Source of the DNA: Acidobacteriota bacterium
GTDB lineage: Bacteria > Acidobacteriota > Blastocatellia > UBA7656
Direction of reading: 5' to 3'
DNA length: 64,000 bases
NCBI GenBank assembly: GCA_016201275.1
Contig: JACQDB010000104.1
Span: forward strand, 1 to 64,000
A program made the position numbers and the translations under genes. Positions 42,904-52,540 of the stretch are shown piece after piece (the first letter of the stretch is position 1; each line of letters begins with the position of its first letter). Below the pieces are notes generated by a model, which was not told the DNA's origin, did not search any database, and saw nothing but the letters and a program-made list of their open reading frames with translations.

Positions 42904-43472
42904 GAATTCTCCTGATTAGAAATAGGCGAGCAAATAAGTAAGCGAAGGAAACCGAACAGACAAACGCTGCGGGAGAAATCCAGCGGTTTAGGCTGCGCGA
43001 CACCCGGAGCATTGCTAGGCGGGACCTGAAGGGTTGCAGCTTTGCGCCTTATCAAGCCGTAATGGCTCGGCTAAGAAAGCTCAACACCGATAAATCCAAA
43101 CACGCCTGCCGAGGGCAGAGGCTGATACGCTTCCTCATGCGGCAATCGGCAAGGCAGCGTTTCGATGAAAACTTTTTGAAACCCGCCTGGGTTTGTCCGG
43201 CTGGCGAAGATCGAAATCTTCAAGCGCCGTTTGCGGACAGCATTCAATCTTACTCAACTGCTCAAATAAAGCGATGAATTCCGTGCAAGCGTTAAAAAGT
43301 GACCTTCAAGCGAAGTTGCAACCTGTAGCAGGCACAAACGCGATGGTCGCTTTGCAGCGTGGATGAACGGAAGGCTTCATCGCCGTGTCAAAGTCAAATT
43401 TTCAAGCGCAGGAAGTGCCACCACCGCAAGTTTGCGGCAACCGCCCTTCGCTGCTCCACCACTAACTAATTC
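42904..43472. other. Gene-free region between rodA and the RNase E/G gene
   Basis: Only weak short frames occur here. MITE-A closes the region on the right. I see no terminator or clear promoter. Confidence 0.45.
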
Positions 43473-43573
43473 GAGCCTGTCGCAGAATCCCCAAAAACCG
43501 CCCATATGTTGTGGATGGTTAAACCTTCACATACAATATCTGGACAGAACATCCATTTATGCGACACCCTCTA
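43473..43573 (+). mobile_element. MITE-A, copy 3, overlapping the rodA stop
   Basis: GAGCCTGTCGC to GCGACACCCTCTA, with the same interior as the other copies. The terminal CTA at 43571-43573 is the rodA stop codon (TAG on the minus strand). Confidence 0.85.
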
Positions 43574-44671
43574 ATTCACAAATCTGCGGAACCGCACACT
43601 GAGCGCCAGCCCGACCCCGGCAAACATAGACATGATGGAGGTGCCTCCGGCGGTCATCAATGGCAGCGGTATTCCCATAATCGGCATAATTCCTACAACC
43701 ATGCCAAGATTGCATAGAATGTGAAAAGTGATTAAGGCGACAAAACCCATAATCATCGTCGCACCGGCCTTGTCTCTGGCGCTGAGGGCCACCGCAATCA
43801 AGCGCCAGAGGAAAATCAGATAGAGCGCCATCATCATCAAAATGCCTATGAATCCGGTCTCTTCTGCGATTACTGCACCAATAAAATCCGAATAGGCATA
43901 GGGCAAAAAGCCCAACTGCCCCTGGGTTCCCTTGCCTATGCCCTTGCCGGTGGGGCCGCCCGAACCGACGGCAATCATGGATTGAATCGTTTGATAAGCG
44001 AAGCCTTTGGGGTCGGCGGATTCGGGGTGAAGAATGACTTCAATGCGCTCGCGCTGATAGCCCTTCAAATGCGGATACACGGCAATCAAAGCGAGCGGCA
44101 GAGCCAGCACTCCGGCAATCACAAATTTTTTCGGGATACCCGCCAGAAAATAGAAGACCGCGAGAATCGCCCCAAATACCAACATCGTGCCGGTGTCGTG
44201 TTCGAGAGCAATCAAAATCACCGGCGGAAAGACGTAGGCGGCCATAATCGCGGCATCCCGGAGCGTGAACTTGCCGGGTCGCCGCTTCGTCAAATAACGC
44301 GACAGCATCAAGATGGTGGCGACTTTGGCGAACTCGCTCGGTTGAATGCTTGGCATTCCCGGAATATGCAACCACGCTTTGTTGCCGTTGAGCGTTACGC
44401 CTAAAGGGGAGATCACCAGCACCAGTAGAAACAACACTGCGCCGTAGATGAACGGGGCAACTTCGTTGATGATTTTGCGGTAATCCGTAAACATCACCAC
44501 CGCTGCTATGAGCAAGCCGATCAGCAAAGCGATGAGTTGTTTTTTGACGAAGTCAAACGGTTTCGGCGAGGTGCTGTAGATGCCTATGCAGCCGAACACG
44601 GTCAAGGCAACCGGAGCCATCAACAGCAGCCAGTCAATGTCGCGGAAAGTTTTACGACTGAGGTCAATCAT
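43571..44671 (-). CDS. rodA: Rod-shape SEDS glycosyltransferase RodA
   Basis: The 366-aa SEDS-family peptidoglycan polymerase works with PBP2 in the elongasome. It has about ten membrane helices and the family segments YGAVLFLLVLVISPLGVTLN, GNKAWLHIPGMPSIQPSEFA (~92-111), FLPYAYSDFIGAVIAEETGF (~258-277) and GIPLPLMTAGGTSIMSMFAG (~332-351). The Asp of the SDF motif is the known essential residue. It follows mrdA by 97 bp. The stop codon TAG comes from the end of MITE-A, so the final few residues (RRFVN) may differ from the ancestral end. Confidence 0.95.
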   Translation of the reverse strand: MIDLSRKTFRDIDWLLLMAPVALTVFGCIGIYSTSPKPFDFVKKQLIALLIGLLIAAVVMFTDYRKIINEVAPFIYGAVLFLLVLVISPLGVTLNGNKAWLHIPGMPSIQPSEFAKVATILMLSRYLTKRRPGKFTLRDAAIMAAYVFPPVILIALEHDTGTMLVFGAILAVFYFLAGIPKKFVIAGVLALPLALIAVYPHLKGYQRERIEVILHPESADPKGFAYQTIQSMIAVGSGGPTGKGIGKGTQGQLGFLPYAYSDFIGAVIAEETGFIGILMMMALYLIFLWRLIAVALSARDKAGATMIMGFVALITFHILCNLGMVVGIMPIMGIPLPLMTAGGTSIMSMFAGVGLALSVRFRRFVN

Positions 44672-44768
44672 TGGTAATACAAATTCGTTTGCTCAACATC
44701 CTAGGGCAAGCCTTGAGGGTTTGAAGGCGCAAGCATTTTACCACGCTCACGCATCAAGCCAAAGGCGG

Positions 44769-46844
44769 TTATGGATTGCGCCGCCGGTTGTCCAGCACAG
44801 GCAGGTGTGTTGCCTGCGTGGTAGCGCCAGCAGACAGCAGCGGCTTGGCCGCCGGTTGCGCCGCACCAATGCCTGCTGTAGTTTTCGGCAGCGCCGGTTT
44901 ACGGCTGTTGGTCGCACCACCAGTCGCGCCATTTTGACTGGTCGGAGTCGCGCCTTGAGCGGCGGCATTCGGGTCAACCAGCGCCTGAAATTCGGGAGCC
45001 AACGCCCGCCCAAATTTCTTGGAGAAATAGGCCAGATGAATCATTTTCACTTTGGGGCCGGAAGCTTTCGCGCCAAAGCCGCCGTTTTCGGTTATCGCCA
45101 CGACCGCAATCTCCGGCGTCACCTCTTTACCCAGCGGCGCGAAACTGATAAACCAGGAGTGATCCTGTAATTTTTTGCCGACCGCTTTATCTTTAGAGAT
45201 GACCTGCGCGGTGCCGGTCTTGCCGCCGACGTTCAACTCTTTCGGAAAGCCTATGCCGCCGCCAGTGCCACCTTCGTTGACCACGCCCCAGGCCGCATAA
45301 CGTATGGCGGCGGCGGTATCCGGCGACAGGTGCAAATCCGTACTCTTGTCTTCGTAGTTGATGACCGTAGCCAGTTCCGTGGCTTTCGCTTCCTTTAAGA
45401 AATGCGGCGTGTGAATCATGCCGCCCATCATGATGCCGGATTCGGCGCGAATCAATTGAATCGGCGGAATCGCTACAGCGCCCTGCCCTACGCCGGACAA
45501 CGCGCTGTCGAAGTCCGTCCATTCAGGGCTGCTCGGATTGACTCGGGCTTTCCAAGTAGCGCTTGGCACTGACCCCATAGATTCATGCGGCAAGTCTATG
45601 CCGGTCTTCTGCCCCATGCCGAATTTGCTCAACCACTCTTTCATCACGTCCAAGCCCATCTTGACGCCCAGACGGTAATAATAGCCGTCGCAGGAACGCA
45701 CGAGGGCGGTATGCACATCAGGAGCACCGTGATTGCCCATGCAATGAATGAAACGTCCGCCGACCTGCAAGCCGCCACCGCAAACGAGGCGCGAATTATT
45801 CAACGGTGTGATGCCTGCTTCGATGGCCGCCGTACTCATCATGATTTTCCAGGTCGAACCCGCCGGATAGAATCCTTGAATGGCTTTGTTGTTGAGCGGG
45901 TGTTTGGGGTCCAATAAAATCGCCGTGATCTCTTTGCGATTTTCCGAAGAGATGACATTACGGGCAAACACATTGGGGTCGAAATTCGGGTACGAGGCCA
46001 TCGCCAGAATTTCGCCGTTGCGCGGGTCAAGGGCAATCGCCGCGCCGGTATCGCCTTTGCTCTCGAATTGTTCTTCGGCGACTTTTTGAATATCTATATC
46101 CAGTGTCGTCACCAAGTCCTGGCCTTTGATGGGTTCGATTCTTTTCAGCTCACGAATCAAGCGCCCGTGACTGTCCACCACCACTTGGCGCTTGCCGTTG
46201 ACGCCGCGCAGCAATTTATCGTAGTAGGCTTCCAAGCCGCCTTGCCCGATGATGTCGCCGGTCTTATAGCCCATCTCTTCATACTTGGGATTTTCCAGTT
46301 GTTTGGGGCTGATCTGACCGATGTAGCCCAGCACATGGCAGGCGATTTTGCCATACAGATAAACTCTCTGCGGCTGCGTCTCGAAAGCGATTTCAGGATG
46401 CTCTTCCTGATGCGCGGCAATCCAGGCCAAGTCGGCATCCGTGGCTTTCTGCTTGACCAGTATGGGATCGGATTTCGAGCGCAACGGATTATTGATTTCG
46501 CGTTCGGCCTCTTCGCGTTCGACCCCCAAAGCATTGACCAGTACGGCAATGGTCTCTTCTTTATTGGGCGGCATATCTTCGGGATAGATGACGATATTGA
46601 AAGCCGGGGTGTTATCCACCAACACTTTGCCATTGCGGTCAAGAATCGCGCCACGCGGCGCAATCAAAGGAATATCGCGTATGCGATTATTTTCAGCGCG
46701 TATCTTGTACTCTTCGTGGCGCGCCACCTGTAAAAAATAGAAGCGAATGCCCAACATGAGAAAAACCGCAAGCACCAGATATTGAATCAGCGTGACTCGC
46801 GCCTCGAAATCCATAGAGCCTTCTTTAGGACTGTTTTTACTCAT
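44769..46844 (-). CDS. mrdA: Penicillin-binding protein 2 (class B transpeptidase)
   Basis: The 691-aa PBP2 cross-links peptidoglycan during elongation. One N-terminal helix (VTLIQYLVLAVFLMLGIRFY, ~18-37), pedestal domain with RGAILDRNGKVLVDN (~68), then the transpeptidase: SxxK in PAGSTWKIMM (Ser ~329), SxN-type triad SCDGYY (~392) and KTG in GGKTGTAQV (~541). The C-terminal ~70 residues are an Ala/Pro/Asn-rich tail. Its ATG overlaps mreD by 8 bp, so translation is coupled. Confidence 0.95.
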   Translation of the reverse strand: MSKNSPKEGSMDFEARVTLIQYLVLAVFLMLGIRFYFLQVARHEEYKIRAENNRIRDIPLIAPRGAILDRNGKVLVDNTPAFNIVIYPEDMPPNKEETIAVLVNALGVEREEAEREINNPLRSKSDPILVKQKATDADLAWIAAHQEEHPEIAFETQPQRVYLYGKIACHVLGYIGQISPKQLENPKYEEMGYKTGDIIGQGGLEAYYDKLLRGVNGKRQVVVDSHGRLIRELKRIEPIKGQDLVTTLDIDIQKVAEEQFESKGDTGAAIALDPRNGEILAMASYPNFDPNVFARNVISSENRKEITAILLDPKHPLNNKAIQGFYPAGSTWKIMMSTAAIEAGITPLNNSRLVCGGGLQVGGRFIHCMGNHGAPDVHTALVRSCDGYYYRLGVKMGLDVMKEWLSKFGMGQKTGIDLPHESMGSVPSATWKARVNPSSPEWTDFDSALSGVGQGAVAIPPIQLIRAESGIMMGGMIHTPHFLKEAKATELATVINYEDKSTDLHLSPDTAAAIRYAAWGVVNEGGTGGGIGFPKELNVGGKTGTAQVISKDKAVGKKLQDHSWFISFAPLGKEVTPEIAVVAITENGGFGAKASGPKVKMIHLAYFSKKFGRALAPEFQALVDPNAAAQGATPTSQNGATGGATNSRKPALPKTTAGIGAAQPAAKPLLSAGATTQATHLPVLDNRRRNP

Positions 46845-47364
46845 AAAACCTCCGCCTGATCGCCATGCGTTTGGCCTGCGATTGATCGGGGAACAAACGA
46901 TTCAAGACCCAGAAAATCGGTATCGAAGCCAGCGTATCGCCGAGCGTTTTCAATCCCAGCGTCGCGCCGAATTCTCCCCACGCCCCGACGTGCTGAATGG
47001 ATTGCTCCAGCATCAGATACAAGCCAACGACGAAGATCGTGTTGGCGGCTGAGGCCAAGGCAACGATGCCCAGGCGCGCCAAGGGATTATCCAGCGGGAA
47101 TTTCACACTGACGGTGGCGATGACGTAACCGATCAGGGTTTTGGAAAACCCGCCGACGCCCACTATGCCGCCGCCTATGATGTCGCTGCCCACGCCAGCC
47201 AACGCTCCGGTCCACATACCCATCATCGGCGACCGCATCAAACTGAAATAGACCGTCACAATCAGGGGCAGTTCGATGAAGCGAAAAAACCGCAGATGCT
47301 TGGGGAGCAGCAACTGTAGCAAGAGGGCGAGAAGGACAGTTAGCGTTATTTTCAGTATCTGCAA
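46837..47364 (-). CDS. mreD: Rod-shape-determining protein MreD
   Basis: The 175-aa membrane protein has about five helices: ITLTVLLALLLQLLLPKHL (~5-23), FIELPLIVTVYFSLMRSPMM (~30) with the conserved G-x-W-x-G of MMGMWTGALAGVGSD (~48), and further helices to ~155. It belongs to the elongasome with MreB, MreC, PBP2 and RodA. It is 19 bp downstream of mreC and overlaps mrdA. Confidence 0.9.
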   Translation of the reverse strand: MQILKITLTVLLALLLQLLLPKHLRFFRFIELPLIVTVYFSLMRSPMMGMWTGALAGVGSDIIGGGIVGVGGFSKTLIGYVIATVSVKFPLDNPLARLGIVALASAANTIFVVGLYLMLEQSIQHVGAWGEFGATLGLKTLGDTLASIPIFWVLNRLFPDQSQAKRMAIRRRFYE

Positions 47365-47383
47365 TCTGCCGACTACCTCGAAA

Positions 47384-48235
47384 TTATTTTATCGTCTCTT
47401 CAAGTTTCAACTCTTTGGCGTCAATGAGCAGGACGAGAACATTTTCAACACGATCCACCTGCGCTGCCGGATTGACGACGATGCGTTTCCAAGGCGTGCT
47501 GCCATCATTCTCTACGCGCTCGGTGGTGCCGACGATCAAGCCTTTGGGATAGATGCGGTCTAAGCCGTTGGTGACTACGGTTTCGCCTTCCGGCACTTCT
47601 TCCGTTGAAGGAATATTTTTGATTTCGCAGCGCGCATTATTCAAGCCTTTTAACACGCCCATCGCCCGTGTGCTTTGCAGCATAACGCCAACCCCGGCGT
47701 TGCTGTCGGTGATGACCTGCACCTGCGCGAAATTGGGGCCGACGCTGATCACTCGTCCGACGATGCCTGTAGTTGTCGCCACCGGCATATCGCGCTTGAC
47801 GCCATCCAGCGTGCCGCGATCAATAGTCAAACGGTTGAACCACAAAGAGGTGTCGCGGGCAATCACGTTGGCCGCCACTTGACGATATTGCAGCAGACTT
47901 GGCAAGCCATAGGTGTTGCGTATGACATCGTATTGCGCCGCCTTTTCGCGGCTTTCATTCAAGGCGATGGTCAAGCGCTCGACCTCTTGCCGCAACTCTT
48001 CGTTTTCGCTTTTGGCGCGGCGCAATTCCGACAAACCGCTAAAGCCGCCACCGATTTTCGAGATCACCGCATCGCCGACTTTTACAAGCGGCGAAAAGAC
48101 GCTCATCATCCAGGTGCGAAAAACGGACTGCTCGCTACTTGGGTGACGGGCATTTACCGACATCAAAATTAACTGACCGAGCAGCAGCGCCGCCAGCCAC
48201 CAATGGGTTTTCCGTTGAACGGGACTTGCACTCAT
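47384..48235 (-). CDS. mreC: Rod-shape-determining protein MreC
   Basis: The 283-aa periplasmic scaffold that activates PBP2. One N-terminal helix (WWLAALLLGQLILMSV, ~12-28), a coiled coil (ELRRAKSENEELRQEVERL, ~70-90) and two beta-barrel domains with FNRLTIDRGTLDGVKRDMPV (~133-152), GIVGRVISVGPNFAQVQVIT and the C-terminal GTTERVENDGSTPWKRIVVN. Length and order match the family. Confidence 0.93.
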   Translation of the reverse strand: MSASPVQRKTHWWLAALLLGQLILMSVNARHPSSEQSVFRTWMMSVFSPLVKVGDAVISKIGGGFSGLSELRRAKSENEELRQEVERLTIALNESREKAAQYDVIRNTYGLPSLLQYRQVAANVIARDTSLWFNRLTIDRGTLDGVKRDMPVATTTGIVGRVISVGPNFAQVQVITDSNAGVGVMLQSTRAMGVLKGLNNARCEIKNIPSTEEVPEGETVVTNGLDRIYPKGLIVGTTERVENDGSTPWKRIVVNPAAQVDRVENVLVLLIDAKELKLEETIK

Positions 48236-48380
48236 AACAATTTATCAGCGTCTTGAAGTCTGGCGTCCGAAATCTGGAGTAACCTGAACCATTCCTCAGG
48301 CTTTGAAGGCAAGAGACTCGACGCAAATCAGGCAGCAAACTTTTGGACGCCGGACACCGGGCGATAGACTTCAGACTGCA

Positions 48381-49424
48381 TTATGATCCATGCAAAACCA
48401 TAGTATTTTCCCAACTGACGCGGCTCAACAAATCGAAATCGGCAAGCATCTTGCCCGTGCCGAGCGCCACCGACGACAAAGGATTTTCGGCCAGCGACAC
48501 CGGCACGCCGGTCTCGTGCATCAAGCGTTTGTCTATACCTTTGAGCAACGCGCCGCCGCCGGTCAACACGATGCCGCGTTCAGCAATGTCGGCGGATAAT
48601 TCAGGCGGCGTTCTTTCCAAGGCCACGCGCACCGCATTGACCACCGTAGCAATCGGGTCGGAGAGAGCTTCGCGCACTTCTTCATCGGTGATGGTGATGG
48701 TTCGCGGCACGCCTTCAATCAGATTGCGCCCTTTGATTTCCATAGTGATGGGTTCTTCCATAGGCCAAGCCGAGCCGAGTTCAATCTTGATCGCTTCGGC
48801 GGTGCGTTCGCCAATCAATAAATTATATTTGCGTTTGATGTATTGAATGATGCCTTCGTCCAATTCATTCCCGGCGACGCGCACGGCGCGGGAATAGACG
48901 ATGCCGGAAAGCGAGATGACGGCGATGTCTGTGGTGCCGCCGCCGATGTCCACAATCATATTGCCGTAGGGTTCAGTGATCGGCAGACCCGCGCCGATGG
49001 CTGCCGCCATAGCTTCGGCGACCAGATAAACTTTTGAAGCTTTGGCGCGATAGGCGGCGTCTTCGACGGCGCGGCGTTCCACTTGGGTGATTTCGCCGGG
49101 AACGCCGATAACGACTCTGGGCGACACCCACGAGCGCCCGTTGTGGGCTTTGCGTATGAAGTGCTGCAACATTTTTTCGGTCACTTCAAAATCGGCAATG
49201 ACGCCATCTTTCATGGGACGTATGGCAACGATGTTGCCGGGAGTGCGCCCGAGCATCTCTTTGGCTTCTTTGCCGACGGCTTCGACTTTGTTGGTGATTT
49301 TGTTAATCGCGACAATCGAGGGTTCGCTCACCACGATTCCCCGACCTTTGGCATATACCAAAGTATTGGCGGTGCCTAAGTCTATGGCAAGGTCACTCGA
49401 AAAAGGGTTAAATAAATTTCTCAT
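48381..49424 (-). CDS. mreB: Actin-like rod-shape protein MreB
   Basis: The 347-aa actin homologue polymerises along the membrane and directs wall growth. Phosphate 1 motif [20 protein letters not shown] (~9-28), phosphate 2 [19 protein letters not shown] (~157-175), adenosine motif [16 protein letters not shown] (~287-302). It is the first gene of the leftward mreB-mreC-mreD-mrdA-rodA cluster, with 145 bp before mreC. GAGG is close to the ATG. Confidence 0.97.
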   Translation of the reverse strand: MRNLFNPFSSDLAIDLGTANTLVYAKGRGIVVSEPSIVAINKITNKVEAVGKEAKEMLGRTPGNIVAIRPMKDGVIADFEVTEKMLQHFIRKAHNGRSWVSPRVVIGVPGEITQVERRAVEDAAYRAKASKVYLVAEAMAAAIGAGLPITEPYGNMIVDIGGGTTDIAVISLSGIVYSRAVRVAGNELDEGIIQYIKRKYNLLIGERTAEAIKIELGSAWPMEEPITMEIKGRNLIEGVPRTITITDEEVREALSDPIATVVNAVRVALERTPPELSADIAERGIVLTGGGALLKGIDKRLMHETGVPVSLAENPLSSVALGTGKMLADFDLLSRVSWENTMVLHGS

Positions 49425-50107
49425 CCTCGTTTACGTATTCCAACTTTCTCCTAACATTTTTCAGGCGCGATGCACACCGATGCAGCATCAACGCAAGTTC
49501 GCCTGTCGGTTGACAGGGTTCGACACACAAGAATTTCGCGGCAAGGTATTACTGGCATGAGGCTGCGGCATACAATATGCCGACCCACTTGATTTGCTGA
49601 TGTCAGAGCAAGAGAGTTTCGCAATTGGGAGGAAGCCAAAGCTTGAGGGTTTGTACAGCAATGGAGAATTTCGGCACCACACACTTGTTCAGCATCGCGA
49701 TGCCGTACACTCACATTCGGACATCTGCATTCAACCGTTTGCGCCAATAGCAACTCAGCCGCCTTGAGCTTGGTCAATCAGCCCAAAAATCTAAGAAATT
49801 CCTAGAACCTGAAATCTATCATTGCTGCCCTAGTACAGGCAAGAACTTTCATCCTTATCTACTAATTGTTTAGAAAAAAGTTGGGTTGAGCGAAAAAGTA
49901 AGAGGCGACCGAATACCACAAGTTTCGTAGGCGCGACCTGTTTCCAGCACGAACCGCTGACTGGATTTTCTAGCGCTGTAGGCGCGACCCGTGATGGCTA
50001 AGTAATCACAGGTCGCGCCAACGGAGCTAAGTGAGTGGCCAAAAGTTATGTCAATCAAGATTTTATTTTAGCCTGTATTGATTAACCTTATTGACAATTA
50101 TTTTGTC
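49425..50107. other. Upstream region of mreB, no gene seen
   Basis: About 680 bp with only non-convincing frames. A partly palindromic segment at ~49970-50022 (GTAGGCGCGACC with GGTCGCGCC) repeats the motif at 29167. The mreB promoter must lie here but I cannot fix it. Confidence 0.45.
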
Positions 50108-50469
50108 ACTACCCAGCGTGGTTGAAAATTGCTGGTCGCTTCGTTTTTGCGCCGTAGATGCACAGGAGAATAGCCCGTGGTAGTGCCACAGGAATTAATT
50201 TTTGCGCCAGAGGCGCAGCGGAAATTAGCCCATGGTGAAGCCACAGGAATTAGTTTTTGCGCCAGCGGCGCAGCGGAAATTAGCCCGTGGTGAAGCCACG
50301 GGAAGGCGCAGATGGCTTGCCGGTCGCGCTCTGAAGGAGCGCCGGAGGCTTGCGGCATCGCCTCTCCTGCACCCTTTCAGGGCGCGCCGCGTTTGCTCAA
50401 CTTGGTTCCAGCGCCTGTCAGCACTGGCTAATCTCCTACCCCCTTGCGGGACAAAGAGGGCTGGGTCGT
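50108..50469 (+). repeat. REP-bearing element D, copy 2 (362 bp)
   Basis: The ends are ACTACCCAGC and GCTGGGTCGT. The left half holds three tandem 55-bp units starting TTGCGCC at 50147, 50202 and 50257, each with a REP core such as TTAGCCCGTGGTGAAGCCAC. The right half (GCCGGAGGCTTGCGGC, CACCCTTTCAGGGCGCG) also occurs in copy 1 at 35210, reverse-complemented. MITE-A follows directly. Confidence 0.7.
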
Positions 50470-50570
50470 TAGAGGGTGTCGCAGAATTCCAGCAATCGCC
50501 CATAGGTGGTAGATGGCCAAACCATCACCCACAATATCTGGACAGAACATCCATTGCTGCGACACGCTCT
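50470..50570 (+). mobile_element. MITE-A, copy 4
   Basis: TAGAGGGTGTCGC to GCGACACGCTCT, with interior words ACAATATCTGGACAG and CGCCCATAGGTGG (slightly diverged). It abuts the right end of element D. Confidence 0.85.
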
Positions 50571-50618
50571 GGTTACGGCAAAACAAAATAAGCTTCGCAC
50601 AGTCTTGATGATCTCGAT

Positions 50619-50987
50619 TTAGTCCGCTTCAGGAGTAGAAGCGCTCTGCATACGGGTGTGCAAAAGTTCCAGCGCGTAGCGCGCCGACTTTGCCACTTCG
50701 GGGTCGGCATCAGCTACATAGCGGCGAATGATTGGCTCATCCGTGAGGTTGCCGAGGTCGCCTAAAATGGTCAAGGTCTGCGCCGTATGCTGGCCTTTGC
50801 GGACAGCTTCGCGGATAAGCGGCAGGGCTTGCTTCCCGGCCCGGCTTAAAAAGGTTCCGGCAATCATGCGGACGTTTTCATCAGGCGACCCCAGCCCTTC
50901 GATCAACGAACGTCCGGCAGCGCGCGCTCCCGTAGTCCGCCACGCGGCATTGACCAGAAATAATTTTGACGCCTTTGCCAGTTCCAT
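50619..50987 (-). CDS. Small HEAT-repeat protein
   Basis: The 122-aa protein shows three HEAT-like helix pairs: RSLIEGLGSPDENVRMIAGT, ALPLIREAVRKGQHTAQTLT and PIIRRYVADADPEVAKSARY. I start at the ATG at 50987 after AGGATAGAGGG; the longer frame overlaps the hydrolase gene. It follows the HEAT/hydrolase gene by 20 bp, so the two are probably co-transcribed. HEAT domains bind proteins; the partner may be that hydrolase. Confidence 0.75.
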   Translation of the reverse strand: MELAKASKLFLVNAAWRTTGARAAGRSLIEGLGSPDENVRMIAGTFLSRAGKQALPLIREAVRKGQHTAQTLTILGDLGNLTDEPIIRRYVADADPEVAKSARYALELLHTRMQSASTPEAD

Positions 50988-51007
50988 TCCCTCTATCCTA
51001 GCAAAGC

Positions 51008-52177
51008 CTAGAGGTTCAGCATAGTTTTGATGTTGTACTTCTGCCACACCGCCGGATCGTGGGTCGCCGAATGATTGAACCACACCGGCAAAACGTGTTC
51101 TTCAATGTTCGGATGATTGAATTTTTGCCCGCCACGGTCGGCCAACACCACCAAATCCAAGCGCACATGAATCGAGACAGTCCGCGTCACACGGGTAAAA
51201 TCGGCGATGTATTTCGGTATATGCACAGGGCAACTCATCAACACCAACGTGCCTACGGTCAAGCCCATCTGCGTCGCCAGCATAGAGATGTTGGCTCCGT
51301 GACTGTGACCGAAAAGGTCTAAGCCGCTCAACCCATGCGCCTGCACCCAATCGCGCAATTGCGTCGCGCCCAGTGAACGCGCCGCATCGCTATAGGCTCC
51401 AGACCATTCAAAACGGTCGCTGGCGCTGTACAAATCGGGGCGCACATTGGCCAGCACATAGTTATGAAAATCGCCGCCCGGTTGCCACCAACTGCTGGTG
51501 CGTGCAAAGGTTCCATGCACCAACAGACTGGTATGCGAAGGCGGCTTGGTGGTCTTGGTCGGACTGCGTTTCGAGAGCGCACGCAGACGCGGATTATCGG
51601 GAGCGACACGCGCCAGTGCCGTCGCCGCTACGTCGCGCACCAAAGTGTCTTCGCTGCTAGTTCCATCTTCGAGAATCTTGATCAAGCGTTGCGGCTGCGT
51701 CGTCAATTCAAAATAGGCCGAAGCCGCCGCCACTCTGGTCAACTCACTCGGATGACGCAACGCCGCCTCCATTAATTTCGCGGCGTTTTCCGTAGTCGGC
51801 TCGGCATACAATTGATCGGCCATTTCTGATAACGGCTTGACCATTTGCCTGGCACTGCCTGCGCCGATGGCCGCGTCGGTGAGGGCGCGATAGCGTATAG
51901 ATAAATCGGCAGTGAGGCTACGCATACCGTGGCGCTCGCCGGTTGGTTTCAGATGCGGAACCGGAAATTCCTTCATCTCTTCATCCGACGATGCCGCCAC
52001 AGCGCCTCTCACTCGCGGCGTTGCAGCGCGGGCGCGAGCCGTCAATACTTCATCGTCGCCGCGCAATTGTCGTCCCAGCATCAACAGCAAAGCGGCTTGC
52101 GATTGCACCGCTTCATCGCTGGTCTTCTTGAACGCTTCGTGTCCCGGTATCGGTGTTTCCACTCGTTTTCTAGGCAT
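51008..52177 (-). CDS. HEAT-like region fused to an alpha/beta hydrolase
   Basis: The 389-aa protein has an N-terminal half (~1-205) with an Ala/Arg-rich leader and HEAT-like helices: AAKLMEAALRHPSELTRVAA and DTLVRDVAATALARVAPDNP. The hydrolase begins at SLLVHGTFARTSSWWQPGGD (~220), with nucleophile elbow DLFGHSHGANISML (Ser ~294), the Asp region VRLDLVVLADRGG and a late His in VWFNHSATHDP (~372). The triad therefore seems intact, unlike the protein at 1496. The HG-x-x-A-R-T-x-x-W-W oxyanion segment recalls lipase-type folds. No signal peptide. The substrate is unknown; the HEAT gene follows. Confidence 0.8.
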   Translation of the reverse strand: MPRKRVETPIPGHEAFKKTSDEAVQSQAALLLMLGRQLRGDDEVLTARARAATPRVRGAVAASSDEEMKEFPVPHLKPTGERHGMRSLTADLSIRYRALTDAAIGAGSARQMVKPLSEMADQLYAEPTTENAAKLMEAALRHPSELTRVAAASAYFELTTQPQRLIKILEDGTSSEDTLVRDVAATALARVAPDNPRLRALSKRSPTKTTKPPSHTSLLVHGTFARTSSWWQPGGDFHNYVLANVRPDLYSASDRFEWSGAYSDAARSLGATQLRDWVQAHGLSGLDLFGHSHGANISMLATQMGLTVGTLVLMSCPVHIPKYIADFTRVTRTVSIHVRLDLVVLADRGGQKFNHPNIEEHVLPVWFNHSATHDPAVWQKYNIKTMLNL

Positions 52178-52540
52178 AGGCTTTCTCCTTTTTGTAAATC
52201 ATGTTTTTGAAAACCAGAAGAGCCAGCGAATCCATCACGCGAGGTTTTGGCGCTCCAGTTTGCTCGACCGAAAACGCTGAGAAACGCCAAGCTCAGGCGT
52301 CCGCATTCCCTACTGTTCCGGCTACTCAGTTCTCGTTGGTTATGATTGAAACAACCTTTTCATTACCGACGTAGTTTTACCGTCGGGCGAAATGCTGGTG
52401 AAAAGATTGAAAAACGAAGCGCAAGATTTATATGCCGAAAGCGACCAAAGAGCAAGAAGCGGAATTTGGTTCCCCCGGCAATTGATATTGAAAACTTTAC
52501 AAGCGCAGTTTATGCTTCTTGAAAAAATTGAGGTGAGAAA
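52178..52540. other. Divergent promoter region, nothing further seen
   Basis: 363 bp between the divergent hydrolase and zinc-ribbon genes. Both promoters must be here; I found no repeat, hairpin or clear box. Confidence 0.4.

Noticed and set aside
43062-43277. 71-aa frame between rodA and the RNase E/G gene
   Set aside because: Weak start context and no recognisable pattern; left as gene-free.
49451-49777. 108-aa Cys-rich minus-strand frame upstream of mreB
   Set aside because: No ribosome site, no signal peptide, scattered cysteines without spacing pattern; probably non-coding.
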